Below are positions 1-9,839 of a stretch of DNA of 64,000 nt, in pieces (the first letter of the stretch is position 1; each line of letters opens with the position of its first letter). A program made the position numbers and the translations under genes. Origin of the DNA: Vibrio penaeicida (lineage in GTDB: Bacteria; Pseudomonadota; Gammaproteobacteria; Enterobacterales; Vibrionaceae); the NCBI RefSeq assembly GCF_002933855.1, contig NZ_BFAQ01000015.1, forward strand, positions 62,001 through 126,000, read 5' to 3'. The notes below the pieces were generated by a model, which was not told the origin of the DNA, made no database searches, and was given only the letters and a program-made list of their open reading frames with translations.

Positions 1-2
1 CA

Positions 3-1700
3 CGGCTTGATATCGTCGATATCGTCGACGCTCGAGTGAAGCTGAAAAAGAAAGGCAAAAACTACAGTGCTTGCTGCCCCTTCCATAACGAGAAGACCCC
101 ATCTTTTAGCGTAAGCCAAGAAAAGCAGTTCTATCACTGTTTTGGTTGTGGTGCGCATGGCAATGCCATCGACTTCCTTATGGAATACGAACGTTTAGAG
201 TTTGTTGAAACCATTGAAGAACTCGCTTCCTATCTTGGACTGGAAGTGCCAAGAGAACAGCGAAGCGGAGGTGGCTTCAGCTCAGCTCCAAAAGCCAACA
301 CGGAGCAAAAGCGTAACCTTTACGACATGATGGGCAGCATTGCGCAGTTTTATCGCTCTCAATTAAAACTATCAAGTAGCAAGCATGCCATTGAGTACTT
401 AAAAGACCGCGGTCTTTCAAAAGAAATCGTTCAAAAGTTCGGAATCGGTTATGTCGCAGATGAATGGGACTTAGTACGTAAAAACTTCGGACAATCTCAA
501 ACCAATCAAGACATGCTTGTTTCTGGTGGCATGCTGATCGAAAACGATAAGGGCAATCGCTACGACCGATTTCGTGGACGTGTCATGTTCCCGATTCGCG
601 ACAGACGTGGACGTGTTATTGGTTTTGGCGGTCGAGTCATTGGTGATGGCACACCAAAATATCTCAACTCACCAGAGACCCCAATATTCCATAAAGGTAA
701 AGAGCTTTACGGGTTGTATGAGGTACTCCAAGCCTATCGAGAGCCGCCTCAAATACTTGTGGTTGAAGGTTACATGGATGTGGTTGCCTTGGCACAGTAC
801 GGGGTGGACTATTCCGTCGCATCGCTAGGTACATCCACCACTGGCGATCATTTGCAACTCCTGTTCCGACAAACCAATACGGTCGTCTGTTGTTACGATG
901 GAGACAGAGCGGGTCGAGAAGCTGCTTGGAGAGCATTAGAAAATGCGCTTAGCTTTTTAAAAAGCGGTAATATTTTAAAGTTTCTTTTTCTTCCTGATGG
1001 GGAAGACCCCGACAGCTACATTAGAACACACGGCAAAGAAGCTTTTGAAGAGCAGATGAAAAATGCCGAACCTCTCTCTAATTACCTTTTTAGCAATTTA
1101 CTTTCGCAAGTAGATGTCGGCAACAACGAAGGTAAAGCAGCGTTAGAAGCGTTGGCACTGCCCTTAATACATAAAGTGCCTGATACCTCTATGCAAGATC
1201 AGCTATTAAAGCTGTTGGGGCAAAAGACGGGAATTTACAAAAAGCCATCCTTACCGAAGCAGGATGGAAAGCCCTCAGCTCCTCATAGAGAAATCAAACG
1301 CACTCCAATGCGTGAAGTCATTGCCCTACTTCTGCAGAACCCACATTACGTGGAGTTAGTACCGGATTTGACCAGCGTACGGCATATTAACTTGCCTGGG
1401 TTAAGTTTATTTGAGGAAGTACTTGATAAATGCCGTTCTCATCCCAATATCAACACTGGCCAGCTACTTGAGCATTGGCGTAACGAGAAAAACGGATCAC
1501 TGTTATCACGACTCGCAGGTTGGGAAGTACCACTCGAAGACGATAATCAGGAAGACATTTTCCTCGACTCACTGGATAACATTATTGCTCAGTGTGTTGA
1601 AAAACAAATTGAATCGCTACAAGCGAAAGATAGAAGTGTCGGCCTAACACCCGACGAAAAAAGAGAGCTCGTCGCTCTAATGCTGGACTTAAAGGCATAG
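3..1700 (+). CDS. dnaG: DNA primase DnaG (5' end outside window)
   Basis: DnaG synthesises the RNA primers for chromosomal replication and binds the DnaB helicase at the fork. The reading frame is open to the first base: codons upstream of the first internal GTG (36) read RLDIVDIVDAR, the usual DnaG N-terminus, so the true start lies before the window. Visible are the CHC2 zinc-binding ribbon (CPFH...HCFGCG), the TOPRIM core (VVEGYMDVVAL, then a CYDGDRAG metal-binding motif) and a C-terminal helicase-binding region that diverges as is normal. It stands directly upstream of rpoD, the remains of the rpsU-dnaG-rpoD macromolecular-synthesis operon. Identification is certain; only the extreme N-terminus is missing. 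Confidence 0.97.
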   Translation, partial: RLDIVDIVDARVKLKKKGKNYSACCPFHNEKTPSFSVSQEKQFYHCFGCGAHGNAIDFLMEYERLEFVETIEELASYLGLEVPREQRSGGGFSSAPKANTEQKRNLYDMMGSIAQFYRSQLKLSSSKHAIEYLKDRGLSKEIVQKFGIGYVADEWDLVRKNFGQSQTNQDMLVSGGMLIENDKGNRYDRFRGRVMFPIRDRRGRVIGFGGRVIGDGTPKYLNSPETPIFHKGKELYGLYEVLQAYREPPQILVVEGYMDVVALAQYGVDYSVASLGTSTTGDHLQLLFRQTNTVVCCYDGDRAGREAAWRALENALSFLKSGNILKFLFLPDGEDPDSYIRTHGKEAFEEQMKNAEPLSNYLFSNLLSQVDVGNNEGKAALEALALPLIHKVPDTSMQDQLLKLLGQKTGIYKKPSLPKQDGKPSAPHREIKRTPMREVIALLLQNPHYVELVPDLTSVRHINLPGLSLFEEVLDKCRSHPNINTGQLLEHWRNEKNGSLLSRLAGWEVPLEDDNQEDIFLDSLDNIIAQCVEKQIESLQAKDRSVGLTPDEKRELVALMLDLKA

Positions 1701-1829
1701 ATAACCACCATGTAGCGGTGAAATTATGTGCTAAGTTATCATAGTCATCAGCTATTTTTTTTGATAAAATTGGCGGTTTGCATTTCGCAAAACTAAACTC
1801 ATCACCAGACCTGAAGTTGGATATCGTCT

Positions 1830-3677
1830 ATGGATCAAAATCCGCAGTCACAGCTAAAAATACTTGTTATTAAAGGCAAGGAAAAAGGCTATCTGACCTA
1901 CGCCGAAGTAAATGACCACCTACCTCAAGAGATTGTCGATTCTGAACAGGTAGAAGACATCATTCAGATGATCAACGATATGGGTATCAAAGTAGTTGAA
2001 ACTGCTCCTGATGCTGATGATCTAGCACTGAACGATGACACAAACATCACCGATGAAGATGCGGCTGAAGCTGCAGCTGCAGCACTTTCTAGCGTAGAAA
2101 GTGAAATTGGTCGCACCACAGACCCTGTCCGTATGTATATGCGTGAAATGGGTACTGTAGAACTATTGACTCGTGAAGGCGAGATCGATATTGCAAAACG
2201 CATTGAAGATGGTATTAACCAAGTTCAGTGTTCAGTTGCAGAATACCCAGGAACGATTTCTTATGTACTTGAGCAGTTTGACAAAGTTCAAGCCGAAGAA
2301 TTGCGCCTGACCGACATCATTTCTGGTTTTGTTGATCCTAACGACGAAGAAACTGCAGCGCCGACTGCAACACACATCGGTTCAGAGCTTGCAGAGAAAG
2401 ATCTGGAAGACGAAGACAAAGACGAAGCTGATTCTGACGACGACGATGATGAAGAAGAAGATACAGGTATTGATCCGGAGCTAGCCGCAGATAAATTCTC
2501 TGAGCTACGCAACGCTTACCAAAACCTTCAACTTGAAATCAACGAACAAGGTCGCGATGTTGCTCTAGCGGGTGAAACTGCGACAGAGCTACTTGATATT
2601 TTCCGTCAGTTCCGTTTGATTCCAAAACAGTTTGATTACCTTGTAAATGAGCTTCGCACTTCTATGGATCGCGTACGCACACAAGAGCGCTTAATTATGC
2701 GTTCGTGTGTTGAATACGGTGACATGCCAAAGAAATCTTTTGTTGCTCTGTTTACAGGTAATGAATCTTCAGAAGCGTGGTTAGATGAAGTATTGTCTTC
2801 AGACAAACCATACGCAGCGAAGATTAAACGCAACGAAGAAGAAATTCGCCGTAGCATCTTGAAGCTAAAAACCATTGAAGAGGAAACGTCTCTTCCGGTT
2901 CAAAGCATTAAAGACATCAGCCGTCGCATGTCAATTGGCGAAGCGAAAGCTCGTCGTGCGAAAAAAGAGATGGTTGAAGCAAACTTGCGTCTTGTTATTT
3001 CTATCGCGAAGAAATACACCAACCGTGGTCTACAGTTCTTGGATTTGATTCAAGAAGGTAATATCGGTCTGATGAAAGCGGTAGATAAGTTCGAATACCG
3101 CCGTGGTTATAAGTTCTCTACTTACGCCACATGGTGGATTCGTCAGGCAATTACACGTTCAATCGCTGACCAGGCACGTACAATCCGTATCCCTGTTCAC
3201 ATGATTGAAACGATCAACAAGTTGAATCGTATCTCTCGTCAAATGCTTCAGGAAATGGGTCGTGAACCTCTTCCAGAAGAATTGGCAGAGCGCATGCAAA
3301 TGCCTGAAGACAAGATCCGTAAAGTACTTAAGATCGCGAAAGAGCCAATCTCGATGGAAACACCTATCGGTGATGATGAAGATTCGCATCTTGGTGACTT
3401 TATCGAGGATACAACCCTTGAGCTACCGCTCGATTCTGCTACATCGACAAGTTTGCGTGTCGCAACGAAAGATGTACTAGCAGGGTTAACACCTCGTGAA
3501 GCAAAAGTACTTCGTATGCGTTTTGGTATTGATATGAATACCGACCATACACTTGAAGAAGTGGGTAAGCAGTTTGACGTAACACGTGAACGTATTCGTC
3601 AGATTGAAGCAAAAGCACTTCGCAAGCTTCGTCACCCAAGCCGCTCGGAAACACTTCGCAGCTTCTTGGACGAGTAA
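1830..3677 (+). CDS. rpoD: RNA polymerase sigma factor RpoD (sigma-70)
   Basis: This is the housekeeping sigma factor, 615 residues, close to the normal gammaproteobacterial length. Region 1.1 is followed by the strongly acidic insert ([19 protein letters not shown], about residues 192-211). Regions 2.1-2.4 contain the core-binding and -10 recognition helices ([29 protein letters not shown]). Region 3 follows, and region 4 carries the -35 recognition helix near the end ([20 protein letters not shown]). The start is the ATG after a GGAT ribosome site. A 129-bp gap separates it from dnaG, and a strong hairpin terminator follows. No anomaly is seen. Confidence 0.98.
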   Translation: MDQNPQSQLKILVIKGKEKGYLTYAEVNDHLPQEIVDSEQVEDIIQMINDMGIKVVETAPDADDLALNDDTNITDEDAAEAAAAALSSVESEIGRTTDPVRMYMREMGTVELLTREGEIDIAKRIEDGINQVQCSVAEYPGTISYVLEQFDKVQAEELRLTDIISGFVDPNDEETAAPTATHIGSELAEKDLEDEDKDEADSDDDDDEEEDTGIDPELAADKFSELRNAYQNLQLEINEQGRDVALAGETATELLDIFRQFRLIPKQFDYLVNELRTSMDRVRTQERLIMRSCVEYGDMPKKSFVALFTGNESSEAWLDEVLSSDKPYAAKIKRNEEEIRRSILKLKTIEEETSLPVQSIKDISRRMSIGEAKARRAKKEMVEANLRLVISIAKKYTNRGLQFLDLIQEGNIGLMKAVDKFEYRRGYKFSTYATWWIRQAITRSIADQARTIRIPVHMIETINKLNRISRQMLQEMGREPLPEELAERMQMPEDKIRKVLKIAKEPISMETPIGDDEDSHLGDFIEDTTLELPLDSATSTSLRVATKDVLAGLTPREAKVLRMRFGIDMNTDHTLEEVGKQFDVTRERIRQIEAKALRKLRHPSRSETLRSFLDE

Positions 3678-3696
3678 TAAAAACTCAAATATGTAT

Positions 3697-3724
3697 AAAA
3701 GGTGAGCACTTGCTCACCTTTTCT
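3697..3724 (+). terminator. Rho-independent terminator of rpoD
   Basis: A 12-bp stem (AAAAGGTGAGCA pairing with TGCTCACCTTTT, two-base loop) ends in a T-rich tail, 20 bases after the rpoD stop codon. Confidence 0.85.
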
Positions 3725-3778
3725 GTTTCTAGTGTTCTAAGTGCGCAAAAACTAGACATAAATTACCCCCTCACTATC

Positions 3779-3807
3779 TAGACACACCCTTAGGCTTCCC
3801 CTATAAT
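3779..3807 (+). promoter_or_regulatory. sigma-70 promoter of the tRNA gene
   Basis: A -35 element TAGACA (3779-3784) and a perfect -10 TATAAT (3802-3807) are separated by 17 bp. The predicted start is a few bases before the tRNA 5' end at 3820. The rpoD terminator lies upstream, so the tRNA is an independent unit. Confidence 0.75.
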
Positions 3808-3819
3808 CATCCACCTACT

Positions 3820-3895
3820 GGCCCCTTAGCTCAGTGGTTAGAGCAGTCGACTCATAATCGATTGGTCCGCAGTTCAAGTCTGCGAGGGGCCACCA
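3820..3895 (+). tRNA. ileX: tRNA-Ile2 (anticodon CAU, lysidine-modified)
   Basis: A 76-nt cloverleaf with encoded CCA. The acceptor stem GGCCCCT pairs with AGGGGCC, the D-arm is AGCTCAGTGGTTAGAGC, the anticodon loop is CTCATAA and the T-loop is TTCAAGT. CAU could mean Met, but the sequence is nearly that of E. coli ileX, and ileX also lies just downstream of rpoD there. The reading is therefore the minor Ile tRNA, whose wobble C is converted to lysidine by TilS so that it reads AUA. Confidence 0.9.
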
Positions 3896-3902
3896 TATAC
3901 AG

Positions 3903-3937
3903 AAAAGCCTGAGAGTGAGTTCACTTCTCAGGCTTTT
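3903..3937. terminator. Bidirectional terminator between ileX and the repeat-protein gene
   Basis: The hairpin arms AAAGCCTGAGA and TTCTCAGGCTTT are flanked by T-runs on both strands. It can end the tRNA transcript and the convergent minus-strand gene that stops at 3985. Confidence 0.8.
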
Positions 3938-3984
3938 TGCTATTTTGGCTTCCTATTTTTGGAAAAGCCTTCCCTAAAAGACAT

Positions 3985-5904
3985 TCATTTCTGTATCCAC
4001 TGCGCTGCATTGGCTTTATGGAAAGAAAGAGTCGAACCATTCGGCACATCAATAAAACGATCTGCTAGCGAACCAACACCTATGCTGAGAACTCCAGTGT
4101 ATGCATTCGCAACACGCTTCACTGAAATTCGTCCAGACGTTGAAAGCATTGAAACCTCCGTATCCACCACTTCATCAAGAAGCTCGGCGTGATTCAATGT
4201 AATTACTTGAGCCGCACTACTTTTTGAGCCTGCATTTGCAACATTATTTAAGCTAACATTGACCACTGAGTTCGATATAGAACGGTGATCAAATACCTCA
4301 TCGACAAGCTCACCATGGCTAATGCTAAGCACATCAACTGTCTTTGCATTACCAGAGTGTTTTAAATCTATAGAAATATGTGCAGAAGACACATCCTGTG
4401 TATCCAAAGTTTCATCAAGGAGCTCCCCTTGATGAATCTCAATCTCTTTTGCATTGCTATTCGCTGTATCTGAAATCTCTATATTCGCTCTTGAGTGCTT
4501 GAAGTGTCGCTCAATATCAAACACTTCATCAACAAGCTCTCCCCATTCGATATAAGTTTTTCCACCTCCGAAGACGTTTCCAGAATCTTCAATTTCAATG
4601 GATACGCCAGAATGGTTTACCTCACCGGCATCTATGGATTCATCCAATAGCTCTCCGTATTTTATTGTGGTGTTGAATGCGTTGGAGTTGGCACTTTCTT
4701 CAATATCTACCGACACCAAAGAATGTTCGAGTTTTTCGATATCCATCACCTCATCAATCAATTCACCTTGAAGAATAAACACGTCTTGATGCGTTGCGCT
4801 ATTTCCTGACTCTTCAACGGAAATGGAAATATTCGAGTGCTTAATGTGGTTGGCATCCAAGACTTCGTCTAAAAGCTCCCCTTCATGAATATGCAGCTTT
4901 GTACCACTGACATTGGCCACATTTTCTAGAGAAATAGAAACTAAGCTATGCTGCACGTTAGCCGTATCTAACACTTCATCCACCAGCTCTCCGTCTATTA
5001 CCCGTAAACTATCGACATACGCATTCCCAACGTCTTCCAAGATGAGGTTAATCACGGAACTCGAAAAACTTTGCGTATCGACACTTTCATCGGAAAGCTC
5101 CCCATCAAAGATATGCAGCTCTTTCGCTCTAACATTTGCTACGTTTTCTTTTTCCACTAAAACGCTAGAGATTCCCAAGGTGTAATCGATGTTCTCATCT
5201 TCTAGTTGCCCATCTCGAATGTAAACGCGGCTTGAATTAGTACCATAAACGTTCGCTGTGTCTTCTAAATCCAATTGCAAACAACCAAAATGAATATGGG
5301 AGTGCTTTCCATCTCTAGGCTTATTGATGACTTCTTCAAATAAACTGGCTTTGCCAATATGAAGCTCTGAGTCTGCTGCTGTTAGGTACACATTCGCAGA
5401 AGATTCGACATTGACTTGAATTTGAGCACCTTCTTTCACATCACCATGAATGATGTCAGAAATGAGTGCGGGAGTGGCTATATCGGGTTCTGGGATTACA
5501 GGGGCGGGTGGCTGAACGCTATTTGGAATGCCTTCAGGGAGCTCCTCTCCCATCACGAGTTTTTGGCTTACTTCGATATTGGCACTGTTCACGATATCGA
5601 TTCGCAAAGATGCATTCTTTCCAACACTGCCAATAATCGTAGGAATAACCGAGTAATCAGAAATGACCTTCTCTGCCACTTTGCTATTTTTGTAATGACA
5701 GACGGCGACAGATAGCTGCTCTCCATCTTTAACCAAATAGGGTGATTGTTCGTCCCACTGAGCAACTGTACTGCCAGGGTTCTTCATAAAGATCCCTGTT
5801 CGCTTCTCACAAGATATGGGGGAAATCTCAATCGCACATTGAGACGAGTAGGCAATGTTCGGCAATAACATTGCAGCTAAAATAAGCACCGCCCTTAACT
5901 TCAT
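3985..5904 (-). CDS. Secreted protein with twelve ~37-residue repeats, unknown function
   Basis: I do not recognise a family. The 639-residue product begins with a Sec signal peptide (MKLRAVLILAAMLLPNIAYS). A cysteine-containing N-terminal domain runs to about residue 120, followed by a proline-rich linker (QPPAPVIPEP). Residues 165-625 are twelve repeats. Each has an alternating strand pattern (VSISLEN-VANV), then a short loop and a strand ending in GELLDE-V-D. The GEL positions fall at 186, 232, 268, 305, 342, 380, 417, 455, 493, 531, 573 and 611; the first and last are degenerate. The regular strand pattern suggests a beta-solenoid exported to the periplasm or surface, which is inference. 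No RTX nonapeptides, sortase motif or autotransporter barrel is present. An AAAGGTGA ribosome site precedes the ATG. It is monocistronic. Confidence 0.75.
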   Translation of the reverse strand: MKLRAVLILAAMLLPNIAYSSQCAIEISPISCEKRTGIFMKNPGSTVAQWDEQSPYLVKDGEQLSVAVCHYKNSKVAEKVISDYSVIPTIIGSVGKNASLRIDIVNSANIEVSQKLVMGEELPEGIPNSVQPPAPVIPEPDIATPALISDIIHGDVKEGAQIQVNVESSANVYLTAADSELHIGKASLFEEVINKPRDGKHSHIHFGCLQLDLEDTANVYGTNSSRVYIRDGQLEDENIDYTLGISSVLVEKENVANVRAKELHIFDGELSDESVDTQSFSSSVINLILEDVGNAYVDSLRVIDGELVDEVLDTANVQHSLVSISLENVANVSGTKLHIHEGELLDEVLDANHIKHSNISISVEESGNSATHQDVFILQGELIDEVMDIEKLEHSLVSVDIEESANSNAFNTTIKYGELLDESIDAGEVNHSGVSIEIEDSGNVFGGGKTYIEWGELVDEVFDIERHFKHSRANIEISDTANSNAKEIEIHQGELLDETLDTQDVSSAHISIDLKHSGNAKTVDVLSISHGELVDEVFDHRSISNSVVNVSLNNVANAGSKSSAAQVITLNHAELLDEVVDTEVSMLSTSGRISVKRVANAYTGVLSIGVGSLADRFIDVPNGSTLSFHKANAAQWIQK

Positions 5905-6025
5905 AAAATCACCTTTATTTCACAAAAATAAAAGTGTAGTTGAGCCGTACACTAAATCACCTGCTCAATTGTTAGTTAAAGTAAAAGACTGTGCCAAAAT
6001 ACTTTTTTTCTACCTAGACAAAACA
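5905..6025. other. Promoter side of the repeat-protein gene
   Basis: An AT-rich stretch directly upstream of the minus-strand repeat-protein gene. It must hold that gene's promoter, but I cannot single out convincing -35/-10 boxes. Confidence 0.4.
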
Positions 6026-6049
6026 AAAGCCATGCGTCTGCATGGCTTT
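6026..6049 (-). terminator. Terminator downstream of the chemoreceptor gene
   Basis: Perfect arms AAAGCCATGC and GCATGGCTTT surround a 4-nt loop. On the minus strand they are followed by a T-rich stretch (TTTTGTTTTG). It lies about 180 bases beyond the chemoreceptor stop. Confidence 0.65.
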
Positions 6050-6084
6050 ATAGGCAATAAATTAGTCATATATAATACAGACTT

Positions 6085-6177
6085 TTATTTCACGGAAGTA
6101 GCCGCCTCTGGGTTCAGCACCTTGACTTCAACGTCCTTCAATTGAGAAGGCAATGAGAGCTGAAATTCCTCAAACAT
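6085..6177 (-). pseudogene. Short coding-like remnant, possible gene 3' end
   Basis: Between the chemoreceptor stop and its probable terminator, one minus frame is open from about 6218 to a TAA at 6085-6087. From its ATG it encodes 30 residues (begins MFEEFQLSLPSQLKD, ends AATSVK). The composition is protein-like, but the ribosome site is weak. It could be the leftover C-terminus of a deleted gene or a small protein. I cannot name a parent family. Confidence 0.25.
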
Positions 6178-6232
6178 CGGCGCTCTTCTACAATCGTCCG
6201 CAGATCTTAAAACACCTATTTAATCGTGACAC

Positions 6233-9025
6233 CTAAACCTTAAACTGATGCGTGTATTCACTCAGGTTTTCAGCGGATTGGGCAACTTCTTGGCTGGCTC
6301 CAGATAACTGTTCGGCACTGGCGGCAGTTTGCATAGATGCCTCACTGATGCGTAACACGCTCTGATTGACCTCTTCCGTTACTTGAGATTGTTGCTCAGA
6401 GGCGGCTGAAACTTGCGTCATCATGTCGTCTATTTGCTCTATAGACTCTGTTATCTCAATAAATGCCTGTCTAGTCCGATCGGACAACTCTGCAGTGATA
6501 TTGGCTTGTTCTTCACTTTTCGCCATATTACTTGTCGCAGAGTCCGCGGCTTTTTGAACAGCGGTGATCATAGTTTGAATATCAGAAGCGGACGTTTGTG
6601 TGCGCTGAGCAAGAGTTCTAACTTCATCGGCAACGACGGCAAAACCTCTTCCGGCTTCACCAGCACGAGCCGCTTCAATGGCAGCATTCAGCGCGAGAAG
6701 GTTGGTTTGCTCAGCAATTTCTTGAATCACAGTAAGCACGTGACCAATTTCACCACTCTTACTCTTGAGCACAAGCATGTTTTCGTTAGTGGATTTCACA
6801 TCTTCAACTAGTTGGCTCAAGGCTGCTTCGCTATCGGTTAATACCTTCTGACCTGAGTCGCTCTTTGTGTGGGCACCTTGAGCGGCACTTGCAGCACCGG
6901 CAGTACTTCTGGAAACATCCGCTATCGTGCTCGACATTTGATTGATAGCTGTCGCGACCATTTCAGTATCCTGATGTTGATGACTTACCGCCGTCGTCGT
7001 TTGCTCTGATGCAACGGATGTTTCTTCCGCTGTCGATGCTAATGTATTCGCTGCCTGTTGGATATGAGCAATGAGTGCTGTCAATTTTTCAGACATATCA
7101 CGCAATGCGCCATACAGTGTTTCGGAAGAGATTTTCTGATCAAAATGATGCGTTAAGTCACCATTAGCAATTTGCCGAGCCAATTGAATCATTTCTTTAG
7201 GTTCACCGCCAAGAGGTCGCTTAATGGTATTCGCGAGATAGATAGCAAAGCCAACAGTGAGTACAACGGTAATAGCCAGCAGAGTCCAGATGCTTGTACG
7301 AATGGTATTCACTGCCGAAAAAGCTTCAGACTCATCAACTTCCACCACCAATGCCCAAGTAAAGTCACCAATATCTAAAGACGAATAGGAAGAAAGGACA
7401 CGATTGCCATTATAGTCTTCAATGATTTTATCTCCGGACTTGCCTTGTAGTGCCTCCATTGTGGCTTCTGTTTTAACGCCATTGTTTTTCACGTTCCCTG
7501 CAAATGAGGCGCTTACTGTCCTACCTTCTGGATCTAAAAACGAGTCGGATCGCATACGAAAGTCTTGTCCAACTAAATACGACTCTCCGGTCTCCCCCAT
7601 TCCTGTTCTTAGCTGCATGACGTTATTGATCGCATCTATCGATAACTGAAGTGCAACCACCATTACGGTGTTGCCTTGGTTATCCAAAACTGGCTGACCA
7701 ATAAACGCAGCAGGGTCGCCATTCGATGGCGCGTAAGGTTCGAAGTCCGCGATGTGATATTGCTGGTTATCCAACACTTTTCGAGTGAGTTCACCTAAAT
7801 TTGAACCTGAATACTCACCTGTCAGAATGTTGGATTGGTAGTCCGATTCTTTTGCTACGGTATAAAAAACTTCACCGTTTGGTTCGATTAAGAAGAGATC
7901 ATAGTAGCCATACTTTTCTATGTACTGACTATAAAAATCTATGCCGCTATTGTTTTTGGGCACAAATGATTCGGCAACATCTTTTTCAGTCACCATAACC
8001 CAACTCAGTTCATCTGAAACATTGATGATGTCCCACACAGACAATACCAAGTTGCCGTTATAATCTTTGAATATGCCTTGTCCGCTTTGACCTTCAAGCC
8101 CCATCTCTACAGCATCGGTATTTACTTGGGTGTTGTTTTTGAAAGACGCAACAACAGAATGCCCTGTGGGATCGAGCTTGGAGTCAGAACGCATGAGCTT
8201 ATCAGGACCGACTAAATAGGTTTCCCCTGTGCTCCCCATTCCCTGTGATTGGCTAACAATGTGGTTAATCTTGTTAATGGGGAATTGAAGCGCTACATAC
8301 CCAGCCACATTGCCTGATATGTCTTTGACTGCAGAAAGAAAGAAGCCAGCAGGTTCATTATTAGAAGGTTCGTAGAGGGTAAAATCCCCCACCACAACTT
8401 GCCCTTCATCGATGTTCTTATCTACCGCTTGGCGATATGCCTTTGCTAAACCCGAATGCGTTAACATCTCCGAGTCTAAGTTTTGCCCAAGATCCGATTC
8501 ACGAGCGCTGGTGTACATGATTTGCCCATTTGGCGTAATCATGAATACGTCATACCATCCAAAATGCTTTACATAGGCATCGATTTCATCTTGAAACATA
8601 ATGGCATGAAATTCCCACATCCCATCTCCGTAGGAAGCATGTGAAAACATCTGTAGGGCTTCTTCAGCCATCTTTGATTCTGCAAGAAGAGATAACCCCG
8701 ATTTGAGTTGTTCTAAGTAATCAACAAGCTGTTGTTTTTGAGATTGATTAACGGCGCTGAGCTTTCGAAAGGCTTCTAGCTGCAAGGTATTGGCGACTTC
8801 AGTAAGAACATCCATATCCCCTTCGCGCTCTTTAAAGAAGTTTTCTATTTGCGATTGCTTAATACTTCGAACCGTATCCAATTGATCATATGAACGCTCT
8901 CTTAGCGCCTCTTCTGCCAATCCAGATGACCATAAGCCTAAAATTAAAGCTGGAATAAGCCCAATAAAAAGAAGCGCGCCAATAATGACGTTTGAAAGTT
9001 TAAATTTGTTGATGAATCGTCCCAT
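6233..9025 (-). CDS. Methyl-accepting chemotaxis protein with tandemly duplicated Cache-type sensor
   Basis: An inner-membrane chemoreceptor that signals through CheA/CheW. TM1 is at residues 13-32. The periplasmic sensor runs to about 575, TM2 is at 578-600, a HAMP region follows (RPLGGEP onward), and a cytoplasmic coiled coil carries the invariant hairpin tip ([19 protein letters not shown]). The sensor is two copies of one module. [13 protein letters not shown] (155) matches [13 protein letters not shown] (372), and [23 protein letters not shown] and DYNGNLVLS all recur about 217 residues later. The resulting 930 residues exceed the 500-700 usual for the family. The ligand is unknown; Cache modules usually bind small metabolites such as amino or organic acids. 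It is monocistronic, and no CheR/CheB-type pentapeptide is visible at the C-terminus (ends HQFKV). Confidence 0.92.
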   Translation of the reverse strand: MGRFINKFKLSNVIIGALLFIGLIPALILGLWSSGLAEEALRERSYDQLDTVRSIKQSQIENFFKEREGDMDVLTEVANTLQLEAFRKLSAVNQSQKQQLVDYLEQLKSGLSLLAESKMAEEALQMFSHASYGDGMWEFHAIMFQDEIDAYVKHFGWYDVFMITPNGQIMYTSARESDLGQNLDSEMLTHSGLAKAYRQAVDKNIDEGQVVVGDFTLYEPSNNEPAGFFLSAVKDISGNVAGYVALQFPINKINHIVSQSQGMGSTGETYLVGPDKLMRSDSKLDPTGHSVVASFKNNTQVNTDAVEMGLEGQSGQGIFKDYNGNLVLSVWDIINVSDELSWVMVTEKDVAESFVPKNNSGIDFYSQYIEKYGYYDLFLIEPNGEVFYTVAKESDYQSNILTGEYSGSNLGELTRKVLDNQQYHIADFEPYAPSNGDPAAFIGQPVLDNQGNTVMVVALQLSIDAINNVMQLRTGMGETGESYLVGQDFRMRSDSFLDPEGRTVSASFAGNVKNNGVKTEATMEALQGKSGDKIIEDYNGNRVLSSYSSLDIGDFTWALVVEVDESEAFSAVNTIRTSIWTLLAITVVLTVGFAIYLANTIKRPLGGEPKEMIQLARQIANGDLTHHFDQKISSETLYGALRDMSEKLTALIAHIQQAANTLASTAEETSVASEQTTTAVSHQHQDTEMVATAINQMSSTIADVSRSTAGAASAAQGAHTKSDSGQKVLTDSEAALSQLVEDVKSTNENMLVLKSKSGEIGHVLTVIQEIAEQTNLLALNAAIEAARAGEAGRGFAVVADEVRTLAQRTQTSASDIQTMITAVQKAADSATSNMAKSEEQANITAELSDRTRQAFIEITESIEQIDDMMTQVSAASEQQSQVTEEVNQSVLRISEASMQTAASAEQLSGASQEVAQSAENLSEYTHQFKV

Positions 9026-9628
9026 GATAACTCCGCTGAATCCGCTTATCCAAGCCAGCTTTTACACTTCTAATGACGCTTAACTGATTGGAAATCAAAA
9101 ACATCATCGTGCGGTAAAAATATTTATATCAGTAGGTATGAGACCTAATTAATAATCAAGTTTCAATAAGCAGACACACGTTGAAACATTTTTATTATCA
9201 ACAATTTATTTAATATTTTTTTACACCATCATTTCGAAAAATGAAAAGCACAAATGCCAAATGTAATGAGGCATGGAAACTAAATATTTAAGAAAGATAA
9301 AAGATAAAAGGCAACTAGATGGAAGAGCTAGGAATAAATATAAGAAGAGGTAAATTGGCGAGCAAGAAATCTTAACATGCCCGCCATCCAAGCAGCAGTA
9401 AGCGAGATATCATTATGTTGTACTAATGTGGAAATGGGCTTATCTCATGAGCCACATTTCTAAATTAGCATATTCAAATATAAGTGCGTTGAATTATTCA
9501 GTATTTTGCGACTGAGTTATTTTTTAGCGTTTCAAAATTTATCATTGTTACATTTTTACATACTTTTGCTGATTATCGTGTCCAAGCAAGAAGATCAAAT
9601 ATGATCTTACAACCTCTATCCAATCTAC
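9026..9628. other. Long AT-rich intergenic region
   Basis: About 600 bases between the divergent chemoreceptor and OlsF-type genes. I see no ORF with a plausible ribosome site, no tRNA and no clear sRNA terminator. The left end must contain the chemoreceptor promoter; no flagellar sigma-28 box was evident. Confidence 0.4.
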
Positions 9629-9680
9629 ATTGTCACTTTTTCGACTTGTAATCGAAGCCAAATTGTCACTTCTTCGTCAT
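9629..9680 (+). promoter_or_regulatory. Candidate Pho box upstream of the ornithine-lipid synthase gene
   Basis: TTGTCAC (9663-9669) and TCGTCAT (9674-9680) are spaced 7-4-7 with an 11-bp period, as in PhoB boxes (consensus CTGTCAT repeats). A second TTGTCAC (9630-9636) lies exactly 33 bp (3 x 11) upstream, inside a repeated 15-mer with one mismatch (9629-9643 and 9662-9676). No good -10 sits at the expected distance, so the exact promoter is uncertain. V. cholerae is known to make ornithine lipids under phosphate limitation, which fits. Confidence 0.5.
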
Positions 9681-9839
9681 AGCATAACCTCGTCTGCTCA
9701 GAAATGTGTAGGCATAAGGTTCGTTCAATCACGTACCTAAATAAGTAAGTTCATCAATAGATTGGGTAGTTAAAGCTCATTAGCTGCAAATGGTTGAACT
9801 CCCCAAGCTTACGTTCTTAAAAATTGAATAGAGGTTCGT

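Noticed and set aside
3820..3895. tRNA-Met (elongator) because the anticodon is CAU
   Set aside because: The body of the molecule matches E. coli ileX almost base for base and the rpoD-ileX neighbourhood is the same, so Ile2 with lysidine is the better call.
3985..5904. RTX-type calcium-binding toxin or adhesin
   Set aside because: No GGxGxDxUx nonapeptides, no type I secretion signal and no calcium blocks; the repeat is about 37 residues with a GELLDE core.
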